The notes below the pieces were generated by a model. It saw nothing but the letters and a program-made list of their open reading frames with translations, ran no database searches and was not told where the DNA came from. From Methylocystis sp. (GTDB lineage: Bacteria > Pseudomonadota > Alphaproteobacteria > Rhizobiales > Beijerinckiaceae): 64,000 nt of DNA. The stretch lies in NCBI GenBank assembly GCA_002929055.1, contig PERY01000011.1, positions 1 through 64,000 of the forward strand. Reading direction: 5' to 3'. Positions 52,063 through 59,955 of the stretch are shown here, piece after piece; the first letter of the stretch is position 1, and every line of letters begins with the position of its first letter. A program made the translations under genes and the position numbers.

Positions 52063-53805
52063 CTAGAATTTCTTGACCTCGATGCCGTGCTTTTGCAGGG
52101 CGTACCCAATCTGGCGCGGCGTGAGGCCGAGGAGCCTCGCCGCCTTCGCCTTGACCCAGCCCGCCCGCTCCATGGCGTCCACGAGCTTCTCGTAATCCGT
52201 ACGTGGATCCTTATCGATGACCGTGCAATTCTCGGCGCCGGGACAAGCATCTCCGACGATAGGGGCGCTTGCCTCCACGGGCGCCGGCGCCGGCGCTGGC
52301 TGCGCAACCGGGGGGCGCGGCGTCTGGGACGCGACGATCGGCAGCGGCGTCACGCCGGCCGGCCATTTGGATGTCGAGCCGCTCCAAAGGATGGATGAGA
52401 GGCACCCATCCTTGCGGCAGGAGAAATCCTTGTCGATGATTACCTCGCCGCCCGCGAGCGTCGCCGTGCGGTACACGCAGTTCTCCAACTCGCGGATATT
52501 GCCGGGGAAGCCGCACTCGTTGAGCACGTCCATCGCAGACTCGGAGAATTTGAGCTTGCCGCCCTGCTCCGAGTTGAAGCGCCGCAGGAATTCGGTCGCC
52601 AGCAACTCCATGTCGCCCTTGCGTTCGCGCAGGGCCGGCAGGAAAATCGGCACTACGCTGATGCGATAATAGAGATCGGCGCGGAACTCTCCCTTCTGAA
52701 CCGCTTCTTCGAGATTTCGGTTCGTCGCGCAGACGAGGCGCACGTCGACTTTGAGCGTGCGCGTGCCGCCGACGCGTTCGAATTCGCCTTCCTGCAGCAC
52801 GCGCAGGAGCTTCGCCTGAAAGGCAGGCGTGATCTCGCCGATTTCGTCGAGGAACAGCGTGCCGCCGTCGGCAAGCTCAAAGCGGCCCTTGCGCAGATTG
52901 GCGGCGCCGGTGAAGGCGCCGCGTTCATGCCCGAAAAGTTCCGACTCGAGCACACTCTCCGGAAGAGCCGCGCAATTCAGTTTGACGAAGGGCTTGTTGC
53001 GCCGCGGCGACTGGTCGTGGATCGCGGCGGCGAAAAGCTCCTTGCCGGTGCCGGATTCACCGCGCAGCAGAACGGTCGATTTCGCCTTGGCGACGATGCG
53101 GATTTTCTCGATGACGGCGCGCACGGCGGGGCTGTCCCCCACAATGCCCTTGAGCCTCTCAGCCTTGACCTCGGGCGGGATGGCGCGGTCGGCCTTTTCG
53201 CGCCAGGCGCTCTCCTGCATCAGCCGCTCCCGGTCACGCGCGATCAACTTGTGAAGGCGTAGCGTCTGTCCGACCAGATTGGCGATCATGGTTAGAAAGC
53301 GCACGTCGTGATCGAAGAGAACGGACGAGCGACTGTTGCGCGCGCGGTCGACCGTCAAGGTGCCGACCACGGCGTCGCCATCCTTGATCGGCACGCCGAT
53401 CATGGAGAAGGACTGGCCGTCCTGCGGCCCCCACTCCGAAAGATCGACGCCCTCGAAGAGCGGAGACGCCGCGACATCTTCGATGACGACCGGCATTTTG
53501 GTCGCCACGATCTGCCCCACGGCGCGCTCCGGCAAACGATCGAAAAACACCTTCGCCGCGCCTTCGCTCCAACCGGAGCCCACAACGACCTCGGGCGACC
53601 CTTTTGCATCGAGCAGGGCGATCAGCCCGTGCCGCATGTCGAGGAAGCTCGATAGCAGCGTGAGCACGCCCGCGAGAACGCTCTCCAATCGATTGGGAGA
53701 GGCGAGCAGCTTGGAGATTTCGTAGATGCCTACAAGCGCTGTTTCGCCGGAGACCATCGCACGCGCGGGCGGGGCGCTAAGGGAGCCGCCGATTTCAAGA
53801 CCCAT
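52063..53805 (-). CDS. nifA: Nif-specific sigma-54 activator NifA
   Basis: This 580-residue enhancer-binding protein activates nif promoters with RpoN. A GAF domain spans residues about 25-185. The AAA+ domain (about 215-450) has Walker A at 249-256 (GESGTGKE), GAFTGA at 296-301 for sigma-54 contact, and Walker B near 317-321. Cys431, Cys443, Cys463 and Cys468 form the C-X11-C-X19-C-X4-C motif that marks the directly oxygen-sensitive NifA class of rhizobia and relatives. A Pro/Ala linker precedes the Fis-type helix-turn-helix (GWVKAKAARLLGLTPRQIGYAL). A sigma-54 promoter at 53844-53859 lies 39 bp before the start, consistent with autoregulation or other RpoN control. Confidence 0.97.
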   Translation of the reverse strand: MGLEIGGSLSAPPARAMVSGETALVGIYEISKLLASPNRLESVLAGVLTLLSSFLDMRHGLIALLDAKGSPEVVVGSGWSEGAAKVFFDRLPERAVGQIVATKMPVVIEDVAASPLFEGVDLSEWGPQDGQSFSMIGVPIKDGDAVVGTLTVDRARNSRSSVLFDHDVRFLTMIANLVGQTLRLHKLIARDRERLMQESAWREKADRAIPPEVKAERLKGIVGDSPAVRAVIEKIRIVAKAKSTVLLRGESGTGKELFAAAIHDQSPRRNKPFVKLNCAALPESVLESELFGHERGAFTGAANLRKGRFELADGGTLFLDEIGEITPAFQAKLLRVLQEGEFERVGGTRTLKVDVRLVCATNRNLEEAVQKGEFRADLYYRISVVPIFLPALRERKGDMELLATEFLRRFNSEQGGKLKFSESAMDVLNECGFPGNIRELENCVYRTATLAGGEVIIDKDFSCRKDGCLSSILWSGSTSKWPAGVTPLPIVASQTPRPPVAQPAPAPAPVEASAPIVGDACPGAENCTVIDKDPRTDYEKLVDAMERAGWVKAKAARLLGLTPRQIGYALQKHGIEVKKF

Positions 53806-53843
53806 GGGAGTCCTCGTGAAGGCGTTGCTTTGAACTAATTGAA

Positions 53844-53859
53844 TGCAATCGCCGCGCCA
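53844..53859 (-). promoter_or_regulatory. Sigma-54 (-24/-12) promoter of nifA
   Basis: On the minus strand TGGCGCGGCGATTGCA matches TGGCACG-N4-TTGCW except for one base, with exact GG-N10-GC spacing. Predicted start is near 53834, giving a leader of about 29 nt. The single UAS lies about 155 bp upstream. Confidence 0.8.
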
Positions 53860-53906
53860 ATTTTGGAGAGCAACGCTTTCATAACTGATTCAAACCGTTG
53901 CATATC

Positions 53907-53922
53907 TCGGCGGGCCCGCCGA
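53907..53922. repeat. 16-bp perfect palindrome upstream of nifA
   Basis: TCGGCGGGCCCGCCGA is its own reverse complement. It lies about 50 bp beyond the nifA -24 element. It could be an operator or stem. Confidence 0.65.
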
Positions 53923-53960
53923 AAACTTGGCCTTGGATTGGATCGGACTAAATTCGCGTC

Positions 53961-53985
53961 GTGGCGCCAATTCATCTGGCGCCAC
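53961..53985. repeat. 9-bp inverted repeat in the nifA-nifB region
   Basis: GTGGCGCCA and TGGCGCCAC are separated by 7 nt. Each arm also contains the palindrome TGGCGCCA, so this is both a direct and an inverted repeat. Confidence 0.65.
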
Positions 53986-54013
53986 TCGGAACGCCGAAAG
54001 CGGCAATGCCGAA

Positions 54014-54029
54014 TGTCGCCTTGCAGACA
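54014..54029. promoter_or_regulatory. NifA upstream activator site (TGT-N10-ACA)
   Basis: TGTCGCCTTGCAGACA fits the NifA UAS consensus exactly. It is 102 bp upstream of the nifB -24 element and 155 bp from that of nifA, both workable with DNA looping. One site may serve both divergent genes. Confidence 0.8.
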
Positions 54030-54035
54030 TATCTC

Positions 54036-54059
54036 CGACGCCTTTGCGACAAGGCGTCG
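54036..54059. repeat. 9-bp inverted repeat upstream of nifB
   Basis: CGACGCCTT and AAGGCGTCG are perfect complements separated by 6 nt, seven bases after the NifA site and about 72 bp before the nifB -24 element. Confidence 0.65.
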
Positions 54060-54130
54060 CGCGCGCAGAGATTGCCCGCGGCACGAATTATTCCCTTTCA
54101 TATCAATGCGCTTCGCGTGTCCAAATCCTG

Positions 54131-54146
54131 TGGCACGCTTGTTGCG
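54131..54146 (+). promoter_or_regulatory. Sigma-54 (-24/-12) promoter of the nifB operon
   Basis: TGGCACGCTTGTTGCG matches the RpoN consensus with GG-N10-GC spacing. Predicted start is near 54157, about 80 nt before nifB. Confidence 0.88.
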
Positions 54147-54237
54147 CTCCAACCGCCAACGCCGTCGCCAGACATTGGAATTGTTCCAGCCGCACCCTTC
54201 TCGCGGGGTCAAACAACAAGCCTGAGAGGTTTAACCA

Positions 54238-55806
54238 ATGGACGACTCTCGCTCCTTCGACACATACGAGTCCGAGCCCGCTTCCGCCCCGCTCGACGAC
54301 ATCATGCAAAAGATGGCCGAGCACAAAGGTTGTGGCACCAGCGGCGGCAGCGGCAAGGCGAGTTGCGGCTCCGGCGCCGGTCCGGCCGACATGCCGCAGG
54401 ACATCTGGGACAAGGTGAAGAACCATCCCTGTTACAGCGAAGAAGCGCATCATCACTACGCCCGCATGCATGTCGCCGTCGCCCCGGCCTGCAACATCCA
54501 ATGCAACTACTGCAATCGCAAATATGATTGCGCCAACGAATCGCGCCCCGGCGTCGTTTCGGAGAAGCTGACGCCCGAACAGGCGGCGAAGAAAGTGCTC
54601 GCCGTCGCCTCCGCCATTCCGCAGATGACGGTGCTCGGCATCGCAGGCCCCGGCGATCCGCTCGCCAATCCGGGCAAGACCTTCAAGACCTTCGAGCTGA
54701 TTTCCGAGGCCGCGCCCGACATCAAGCTCTGCCTCTCGACCAACGGCCTTGCGCTGCCCGACCATGTCGAGACGATCAAGAAGTTCAACGTCGACCACGT
54801 CACGATCACGATCAACATGACCGATCCCGACATCGGCGCGGAAATCTATCCGTGGGTGTTCTGGAAGCATAAGCGCGTCACCGGCAGGGAGGCCGCAAAA
54901 ATACTCACCGACCGCCAGTTGCAGGGCCTCGAGATGCTGACCGCAAACGGCATCCTCTGCAAGGTGAACTCGGTGATGATCCCGGGCGTCAACGACGATC
55001 ATCTCGTGACCGTGAATCGTGAAGTGAAGTCGCGCGGCGCCTTCCTGCACAACATCATGCCGCTCATCTCCGCGCCGGAACACGGCACGGTGTTCGGACT
55101 CAACGGCCAGCGCGGCCCCTCCGCGCAGGAGCTGAAAGCCCTGCAGGACAGCTGCGAAGGCGAGATGAACATGATGCGCCATTGCCGGCAGTGCCGCGCC
55201 GATGCGGTGGGCCTGCTCGGCGAGGACCGCAGCGCGGAGTTCACCACCGACAAGATCATGGAGATGGATGTCGAATACGACCTCACCGCGCGCCAGGCCT
55301 ATCAGGAGAAGGTCGAGGAAGATCGTCAGGCGAAAGTCGCCGCACGCAACGCCGAGCTCGAAGATCTCGCCGGGGAGAACGCCGATCTCAAGATTCTCGT
55401 CGCAGTCGCCACCAAGGGCTCGGGCCGCATCAACGAACACTTCGGTCACGCGACGGAGTTCCAGATTTACGAACTCTCCGCCGAAGGCGCAAAATTCGTC
55501 GGACATCGACGCGTCGATCTCTACTGCCAGGGCGGCTATGGCGAGGAGGATGCGCTCGAGACGGTCATCCGCGCAATCAACGATTGCACGGCCGTCTTCG
55601 TCGCCAAGATCGGCCACTGCCCGAAGGACGATCTGACGAAGGCCGGCATCGATCCTGTCGATCAACACGCCTATGAGTTCATCGAGCAGTCGGCGATCTC
55701 CTACTTCAAGGATTATCTCGCCAAGGTGAAGAGCGGCGAGATCGTCCATGTCACGCGCGGCGACGCCGACATCCGTCAAGGCGCCTTCGCGCCAGTGACC
55801 GCCTGA
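54238..55806 (+). CDS. nifB: Nitrogenase cofactor biosynthesis protein NifB
   Basis: The 522-residue radical-SAM enzyme builds NifB-co, the 8Fe core with central carbide, from two 4Fe clusters. The SAM cluster motif is Cys85-x3-Cys89-x2-Cys92, followed by [11 protein letters not shown]. The N-terminal Cys-rich stretch (CGTSGG, SCGSG) and [16 protein letters not shown] are typical. The C-terminal domain from about residue 380 is NifX/NafY-like ([22 protein letters not shown]). This is the long NifB form with fused NifX domain. Its start ATG follows GAGAGG. It opens an operon of about 14 genes. Confidence 0.98.
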   Translation: MDDSRSFDTYESEPASAPLDDIMQKMAEHKGCGTSGGSGKASCGSGAGPADMPQDIWDKVKNHPCYSEEAHHHYARMHVAVAPACNIQCNYCNRKYDCANESRPGVVSEKLTPEQAAKKVLAVASAIPQMTVLGIAGPGDPLANPGKTFKTFELISEAAPDIKLCLSTNGLALPDHVETIKKFNVDHVTITINMTDPDIGAEIYPWVFWKHKRVTGREAAKILTDRQLQGLEMLTANGILCKVNSVMIPGVNDDHLVTVNREVKSRGAFLHNIMPLISAPEHGTVFGLNGQRGPSAQELKALQDSCEGEMNMMRHCRQCRADAVGLLGEDRSAEFTTDKIMEMDVEYDLTARQAYQEKVEEDRQAKVAARNAELEDLAGENADLKILVAVATKGSGRINEHFGHATEFQIYELSAEGAKFVGHRRVDLYCQGGYGEEDALETVIRAINDCTAVFVAKIGHCPKDDLTKAGIDPVDQHAYEFIEQSAISYFKDYLAKVKSGEIVHVTRGDADIRQGAFAPVTA

Positions 55807-55827
55807 AGCCAGCAAAGGAGCTGAATC

Positions 55828-56052
55828 ATGACCTACAAGATCGTCGCTTCCCAATGCACGTCGTGCTCCGCCTGCGAGGCGGAATGCCCGAACGTCGCAA
55901 TCACAGAAAAGAACGGCACCTTCGTCATCAATCCGAAGAAGTGCACCGAATGCATCGGCTACTTCGACATTCCCCAATGCGTTGCGGTCTGCCCGGTGGA
56001 CAACACCTGCATCATCGACACCTCCCTCCCCCGCTATCAGCCGAGCGCCTGA
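55828..56052 (+). CDS. fdxN: 2[4Fe-4S] ferredoxin FdxN
   Basis: The 74-residue ferredoxin starts 21 bp after nifB with a GGAG ribosome-binding site. Two cluster motifs are seen: [12 protein letters not shown] near the N-terminus, and [18 protein letters not shown]. The extended spacing in the second motif is typical of nif-linked FdxN. It supplies low-potential electrons to NifB and/or nitrogenase. It is directly adjacent to the hesB-like gene, with no gap. Confidence 0.95.
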   Translation: MTYKIVASQCTSCSACEAECPNVAITEKNGTFVINPKKCTECIGYFDIPQCVAVCPVDNTCIIDTSLPRYQPSA

Positions 56053-56394
56053 ATGAAACTTGAAATCACTCCCGCCGCCGCGAAGTTCATCCGCCGCCTC
56101 GTCATGTTCGACGGCGGACCGGGCTATGGCCTTCGCCTCTTCGTCTCGCCGGGCGGCTGCTCGGGCATGTCGGCGGAATTTTCCGTTCAGCCGGCGCCGG
56201 CGGAAGGCGACCAGGTCTTTGCGCATGAACAGTTCAAACTGTTTCTGCCGGCCCAGAGCCGCCTGCTGCTCGACGGCGTCACGATCGACTTCAAGGAGAC
56301 GGCGACCTCTACTGGCTTCGTCTTCATCGATCCGAAAGCGAAGAGCTGCGGTTGTTCGACGACCGAGGCGCCCGCCTTCGAGGAAACAGTGTGA
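56053..56394 (+). CDS. HesB/IscA-type Fe-S cluster assembly protein (nif-associated)
   Basis: The 113-residue A-type carrier begins immediately after the fdxN stop. It has MKLEITPAAAKFIRRLV, the first ligand region GLRLFVSPGGCSGMS, and the C-terminal KAKSCGCSTTE motif (C-G-C). It would carry clusters to NifB or FdxN under nitrogen-fixing conditions. Related nif-linked proteins are called NifIscA or HesB. Confidence 0.93.
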   Translation: MKLEITPAAAKFIRRLVMFDGGPGYGLRLFVSPGGCSGMSAEFSVQPAPAEGDQVFAHEQFKLFLPAQSRLLLDGVTIDFKETATSTGFVFIDPKAKSCGCSTTEAPAFEETV

Positions 56395-56403
56395 GAGTGT
56401 GAC

Positions 56404-56940
56404 ATGGCGCGTGACGCGGCGATGCAGAGTGGCGCAATGGCGGAGCAGGATTTCCTTGCTTCCGTCGTACTCGGAGAGGGGCTTCCGCAAGAAGCCGAGC
56501 GCCTTCTGCACGCCGCGGCCTTGTCTTACGATCAGGACGCAGTCGCGCTGCGCCACCTGATGGAGGCCCGGCTTCTCGCGCCGACGCATCCGGCGACGCT
56601 CATCGGCCTCTATCGCTTCTATTTCTATAAGGGCCGCCTCAAAGAGTGCCTCTCTGTCGCGGAGGCTTGCCTCACGCGCGCCGCGATCGACAACTCCCTG
56701 CCGCTCAACTGGCGCGACGTTCGTTCCAAGGACGCGCCCTTTGGTGATTTCGACGCCATCGGCTCCCGCTTCTTCATTTTCTCGCTGAAGGGCTACGCCT
56801 ATCTCACAATGCGCCTCGGCGACTTCGATGAAAGCGCCGCTGCGATCGACAAGCTGCTGGAGCTCGACCCCGCCGACAAGATCGGCGCGAAGGTGCTTCT
56901 CGACGTCCTCGAACGACGGGGGCTGGAAGATGTCGACTGA
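56404..56940 (+). CDS. Nif-cluster TPR-like protein
   Basis: The 178-residue helical protein has tandem helical pairs typical of TPR folds: SYDQDAVALRHLMEARLLAPTHPATLIGLYRFYFYKGRLKECLSVAEACLTRA, described in pieces, and YAYLTMRLGDFDESAAAIDKLLELDPADKIGA near the end. It contains no Cys cluster and no signal. Similar proteins occur between nifB/fdxN and the LRV gene in many alphaproteobacteria, always in nif operons, but none is characterised to my knowledge. Its stop overlaps the LRV start by 11 bp. Confidence 0.8.
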   Translation: MARDAAMQSGAMAEQDFLASVVLGEGLPQEAERLLHAAALSYDQDAVALRHLMEARLLAPTHPATLIGLYRFYFYKGRLKECLSVAEACLTRAAIDNSLPLNWRDVRSKDAPFGDFDAIGSRFFIFSLKGYAYLTMRLGDFDESAAAIDKLLELDPADKIGAKVLLDVLERRGLEDVD

Positions 56941-57730
56941 CGACATTGACGCAGCCGTAGACTGGCTCGGCGCTCCCGTCGATTGCGGCGCCTGTGCGCA
57001 TCACGACAGACTTGCGGCGGGCAAGTGCAAGCCGCTGCGCGCCTGTGTCTTCGACCGCTACGCGCGCCGTATCGACCGCTTCTTCGACTGGAACCCGGAT
57101 CTCGCGCGCGACTATGTCGCGCACGACTATTTCGAGGTGCGCGCCTGCGCGGCCAAGGCGGCGGAAATCTTTCTCCTGCCCGCCATGCTGGACGATCCGG
57201 AAGAAGCAGTTCGATGGAGCGCAGCGCGTCGTCTGCCGCGCCGCTACATTCTCAGGCTGCGGAGCGATCCGCACCGCGAGGTGCGAATCCGCATCGCCGG
57301 GCGACTCGAAGGCGCCGACCTCCTCCCCATGATGAGCGACGTGGATTACGCCGTGCGTCAGGCGGTCGCGAAGAAGCTTCCGCCCGACATGCTTGTGCTG
57401 ATGATAAACGACGCCGATCCCGCCGTGCGCCGCGTGGTCGCGAGCCGCATTGCGCAGGCGGCGCTGATGCGCCTCGCCGGGGACGCCGACCCTGTCGTCC
57501 GACTCGAAGCCGCCAAGCGTCTGGAACCTGTCGACCTCAGGGCGCTGCGCAAAGATCCAGATTGGCGGATTCGTTACGAAGTCGCACAGCGCGCGGAGGC
57601 TGAAGCGATAGGCCCGCTCGTCAACGACGATGATCCTCTCGTGCGCGAATGCGCGACACAGCGTCGCACGGCTGCGGGTCTCGACCTCCCGTCTAACGTC
57701 ATCGTCGCACAAAAGCGGAGCGATCCATGA
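56930..57730 (+). CDS. 4Fe-4S leucine-rich-repeat-variant (LRV) protein
   Basis: The 266-residue product starts at ATG 56930, inside the end of the previous gene, after GGAAG. An N-terminal Cys set (VDCGACAHHDRLAAGKCKPLRAC near residues 18-39, four Cys) can hold a [4Fe-4S] cluster. It is followed by about eight short alpha-helical LRV repeats (DDPEEAVRWSAARRLP, SDPHREVRIRIAGRLE, NDADPAVRRVVASRIA, GDADPVVRLEAAKRL, KDPDWRIRYEVAQRA, NDDDPLVRECA). The homologue next to Azotobacter nifB was crystallised as LRV protein. Its role in nitrogen fixation is undefined. Confidence 0.92.
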   Translation: MSTDDIDAAVDWLGAPVDCGACAHHDRLAAGKCKPLRACVFDRYARRIDRFFDWNPDLARDYVAHDYFEVRACAAKAAEIFLLPAMLDDPEEAVRWSAARRLPRRYILRLRSDPHREVRIRIAGRLEGADLLPMMSDVDYAVRQAVAKKLPPDMLVLMINDADPAVRRVVASRIAQAALMRLAGDADPVVRLEAAKRLEPVDLRALRKDPDWRIRYEVAQRAEAEAIGPLVNDDDPLVRECATQRRTAAGLDLPSNVIVAQKRSDP

Positions 57731-58020
57731 CCAATATCAGCAGAGACAGCGATCATGTTGAAGTCGATGGCCCGCCCTATTTCGACTACGGCGACAAGGT
57801 GCGCGCCAGGCGCACGATCCGCAATGACGGCACCTTCCCCGGCAAGGACATCGGCGAGGTTCTCGCGAAGAAAGGCGAGATTGGCTACGTCGTGAATATC
57901 GGTACGTTTCTCCAGCAATTCTACATCTACGGCGTCGAATTCGAAGAGACCGGCAACCGTGTCGGCATGAAGCGCAAGGAGCTGGAGATGGTCGAACTTG
58001 TCGGCGAGGAGGACGAATAG
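57727..58020 (+). CDS. nifZ: NifZ (first copy)
   Basis: The 97-residue NifZ-family protein has an SH3-like beta-barrel signature: PYFDYGDKVRARRTIRNDGT, GEVLAKKGEIGYVVNIGTFLQQFYIYGVEF, split here, and VGMKRKELEMVE. NifZ helps mature the second P-cluster of the MoFe protein in Azotobacter. It overlaps the LRV stop by 4 bp and is directly followed by a second, shorter nifZ. Confidence 0.93.
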   Translation: MTNISRDSDHVEVDGPPYFDYGDKVRARRTIRNDGTFPGKDIGEVLAKKGEIGYVVNIGTFLQQFYIYGVEFEETGNRVGMKRKELEMVELVGEEDE

Positions 58021-58254
58021 ATGAGCGGACCAAACCGGTATGACTGGGGCCAGCGCGTGCGCGCGATCACCGACCTCACCAACGACGGCTCCTATCCCGA
58101 CAAGGCCGACGACGAACTGCTCGTGAAGACCGGCGACACGGGCGAGATCGTCAATGTTGGCACGCATGTTGAAACGGAAACGGTCGTCTACCTCGTGGAG
58201 TTCTCGACGAAGCTCGTGGTGGGCTGCCTCGAGGACGAAATCGAACCCGCTTGA
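58021..58254 (+). CDS. NifZ-like protein (second copy)
   Basis: The 77-residue protein starts at the base after the first nifZ stop. It shows the same barrel: YDWGQRVRAITDLTNDGSYP, LLVKTGDTGEIVNVGTHVETETVVYLVEF, described in pieces, and LVVGCLEDEIEPA. Tandem nifZ genes (or a split nifZ) probably reflect duplication and divergence; the two share the pattern but not close identity. Both lie in the same operon, so redundancy or distinct partners are possible. Confidence 0.88.
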   Translation: MSGPNRYDWGQRVRAITDLTNDGSYPDKADDELLVKTGDTGEIVNVGTHVETETVVYLVEFSTKLVVGCLEDEIEPA

Positions 58255-58288
58255 ACCATTCACACCTGGTGAAAGAAAGAGGCGCAAC

Positions 58289-58507
58289 GTGAAAGTCATG
58301 ATCCGCAGAGACTCAGAGGGCGTCCTCTCGGCCTATGTTCCCAAGAAGGATCTCGAAGAGCCAATCGTCGAGGTGGAGACGCCCGAGCTGTGGGGCGGCT
58401 CCGTCACGCTCGCCAATGGCTGGAAGCTGCAACTGCCAGCAATGGCGGCCGGAACATCTCTGCCGATTACAGTCGAAGCCAGGAAGATCAGCGGAGGCGT
58501 CGAATGA
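58289..58507 (+). CDS. nifT: NifT/FixU family protein
   Basis: The 72-residue product starts at GTG 58289 with AGAGG upstream (KVMIRRDSEGVLSAYVPKKD). The family pattern is clear: VPKKDLEEPIVEVE, LWGGSVTLANGWKLQLP and ITVEARKISGGVE. NifT is present in most nif clusters; its biochemical role is unknown. Its stop overlaps the next start (ATGA). Confidence 0.93.
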   Translation: MKVMIRRDSEGVLSAYVPKKDLEEPIVEVETPELWGGSVTLANGWKLQLPAMAAGTSLPITVEARKISGGVE

Positions 58508-58776
58508 CGCTCGCCCCGGCGCAGGTTTCGCAAATTGACGCGGCGCTCGCTTCGGCCGGCGCCGACTCGCAGACGATCACATCTCTTCGCACGCTTGCGC
58601 CGGGCATCGCCGTCACGCGTTGCGACGCGCTCGACATGCGCGATGAAACGCCGTTCCGCATATACGAAAAGTGCTCGCTCTTCCTCATCGACGGACGCGA
58701 CCACTGCTGGAAGATCACGCAGGATCCCGGCTGCGCGACAGGCATCGCGCTGGCTCCCAACGGAGGCGCAGCATGA
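58504..58776 (+). CDS. Small nif-associated protein (DUF6129-like)
   Basis: The 90-residue product is coupled to nifT by ATGA. It starts MTLAPAQVSQIDAAL and contains an ITSLRTLAPGIAVTRCDALDM segment, then YEKCSLFLIDGRDHCWKITQDP and ATGIALAPN. The F-L-I-D-G-R-D-H-C-W and D-P-x-x-A-T-G elements resemble a small conserved nif-cluster family that I recall as DUF6129. Three Cys are present (RCDAL, KCSLF, HCWKI), plus one in GCATG. Function unknown. Its stop overlaps the DegT-like start (ATGA). Confidence 0.75.
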   Translation: MTLAPAQVSQIDAALASAGADSQTITSLRTLAPGIAVTRCDALDMRDETPFRIYEKCSLFLIDGRDHCWKITQDPGCATGIALAPNGGAA

Positions 58777-59924
58777 GGACGACTCTTCTGCCCCTGAACG
58801 ACCCGGACCTCGTCCAGACCGATCTCGATGCCGTTCTGGAGATTCTCCGATCGCAACGACTCTCCATGGGCGAGGCGGTCGTCGCCTTTGAAGAGGAATT
58901 CGCGCGCTATCTCGGCCGCAGGCATGCTGTCGCAGCTTCCAGCGGCACGATAGCGCTGCTGCTGACCCTGCGCGCCCTGGGAATCGAGACGGGCGACGAA
59001 GTCGTCACATCCGCATACTCCTTCCGAGAAGTCACGCACGCGATCACGCTCGCCGGCGCAAGGCCGGTGTTCGCGGACATCGATTACTGGGCCGGGACGC
59101 TCGACCCCGAGAAGGCGCGCAAAGTCGTCACCGAGAAAACCCGCGCCATCGTCGCCGCCAACACCAATGGTCATCCCGCGCCATGGGGACCGTTGCGGAC
59201 GCTCGCGACAGATAAGAATATCGCGCTCATCGAGGATTCGAGCGAAGCGATCGGCTCCATTTACAAGGGTAAACTCGTCGGCAGTTTTGGCGACTGCTCG
59301 ATCTTCGACTTTTCGCAGCCCGGCCCACTCGTCTGCGGTGAAGGCGCAATGATCGTCACCGACAATGACGACACCGCGCTCATGCTGCGACGCCTGCGCC
59401 ACCGCAAGACGGAGGAGCGCTCCTCCGTGGTCCTCGGCGCTTTTGCGCCGCTGCAGGCAGGTCTTTCCGACATCGCCGCCGCGCTTGGCCTCGCGCAACT
59501 GCGCCGCCTCGAGCTGCTGCTCGCACGGCGCAAGCGCGTGGAGCGATGGTTTCACGAATACGTCCGATCCTTCGAGGGGATCAAGGATCCTTACATCGCG
59601 CCTGATGTAGACCAGGTGAACTGGTTCCTCTACGTCGTGCATCTTGGAACTCGTTTCTCGCGCTCGAGCCGAGATGCGATCGTCGATGATCTGCGTCAGG
59701 AGAAGATCGAGGCCAGCGCCTATGCGCATCCACTGCATCTTCAGAGCCATTATCACGATCTCGGCTATCGCCGAGGCCAGTTGTTCGTGACGGAGAAGGT
59801 CGCGGACCGAGCCGTCGCCCTGCCTTTCCACGCCCATCTCACCGAAGATCAGGTCGCTTTCATCGTCGGCACGATGAAGGACGCCTCGATCAACATCGGC
59901 GCTGGAACGGCAATTTATCTTTAG
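58773..59924 (+). CDS. DegT/DnrJ/EryC1/StrS-fold protein lacking the PLP lysine
   Basis: The 383-residue protein has the fold-type I aminotransferase pattern of the DegT family: SMGEAVVAFEEEFARYLG, AASSGTIALLLTLRALGI (phosphate-binding SGT), TSAYSF, DIDYWAGTLDP and IALIEDSSEAIGSIYKGK (Asp for the pyridine N). The lysine segment normally reads F-S-F-x-x-T-K-x-x-x-x-G-E-G-G. Here it is FDFSQPGPLVCGEGAMIVT. The catalytic Lys position is Gly184 and no nearby Lys replaces it. It is therefore unlikely to be a usual transaminase; it may bind another ligand or act as a scaffold. It lies within the nifB operon. DegT-type genes recur in nif clusters of several alphaproteobacteria, as far as I recall. 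Confidence 0.85.
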   Translation: MRTTLLPLNDPDLVQTDLDAVLEILRSQRLSMGEAVVAFEEEFARYLGRRHAVAASSGTIALLLTLRALGIETGDEVVTSAYSFREVTHAITLAGARPVFADIDYWAGTLDPEKARKVVTEKTRAIVAANTNGHPAPWGPLRTLATDKNIALIEDSSEAIGSIYKGKLVGSFGDCSIFDFSQPGPLVCGEGAMIVTDNDDTALMLRRLRHRKTEERSSVVLGAFAPLQAGLSDIAAALGLAQLRRLELLLARRKRVERWFHEYVRSFEGIKDPYIAPDVDQVNWFLYVVHLGTRFSRSSRDAIVDDLRQEKIEASAYAHPLHLQSHYHDLGYRRGQLFVTEKVADRAVALPFHAHLTEDQVAFIVGTMKDASINIGAGTAIYL

Positions 59925-59955
59925 CGGCCCCGGCCCAAATAGAAGGAGCGCAACG

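Larger units (their letters stand above)
53806..54237. other. Divergent nifA-nifB regulatory region
   Basis: The 432-bp region holds no gene. It contains sigma-54 promoters for both genes, one TGT-N10-ACA NifA site (54014-54029), a 16-bp palindrome (53907-53922), and two perfect 9-bp inverted repeats (53961-53985 and 54036-54059). Confidence 0.85.

Noticed and set aside
54103-56946. 947-codon open frame on the minus strand opposite nifB
   Set aside because: It is antisense to nifB, fdxN, hesB and the TPR gene, all with clear families; its translation is Arg/Val/Asp-rich without a family pattern, typical of shadow frames in GC-rich DNA.
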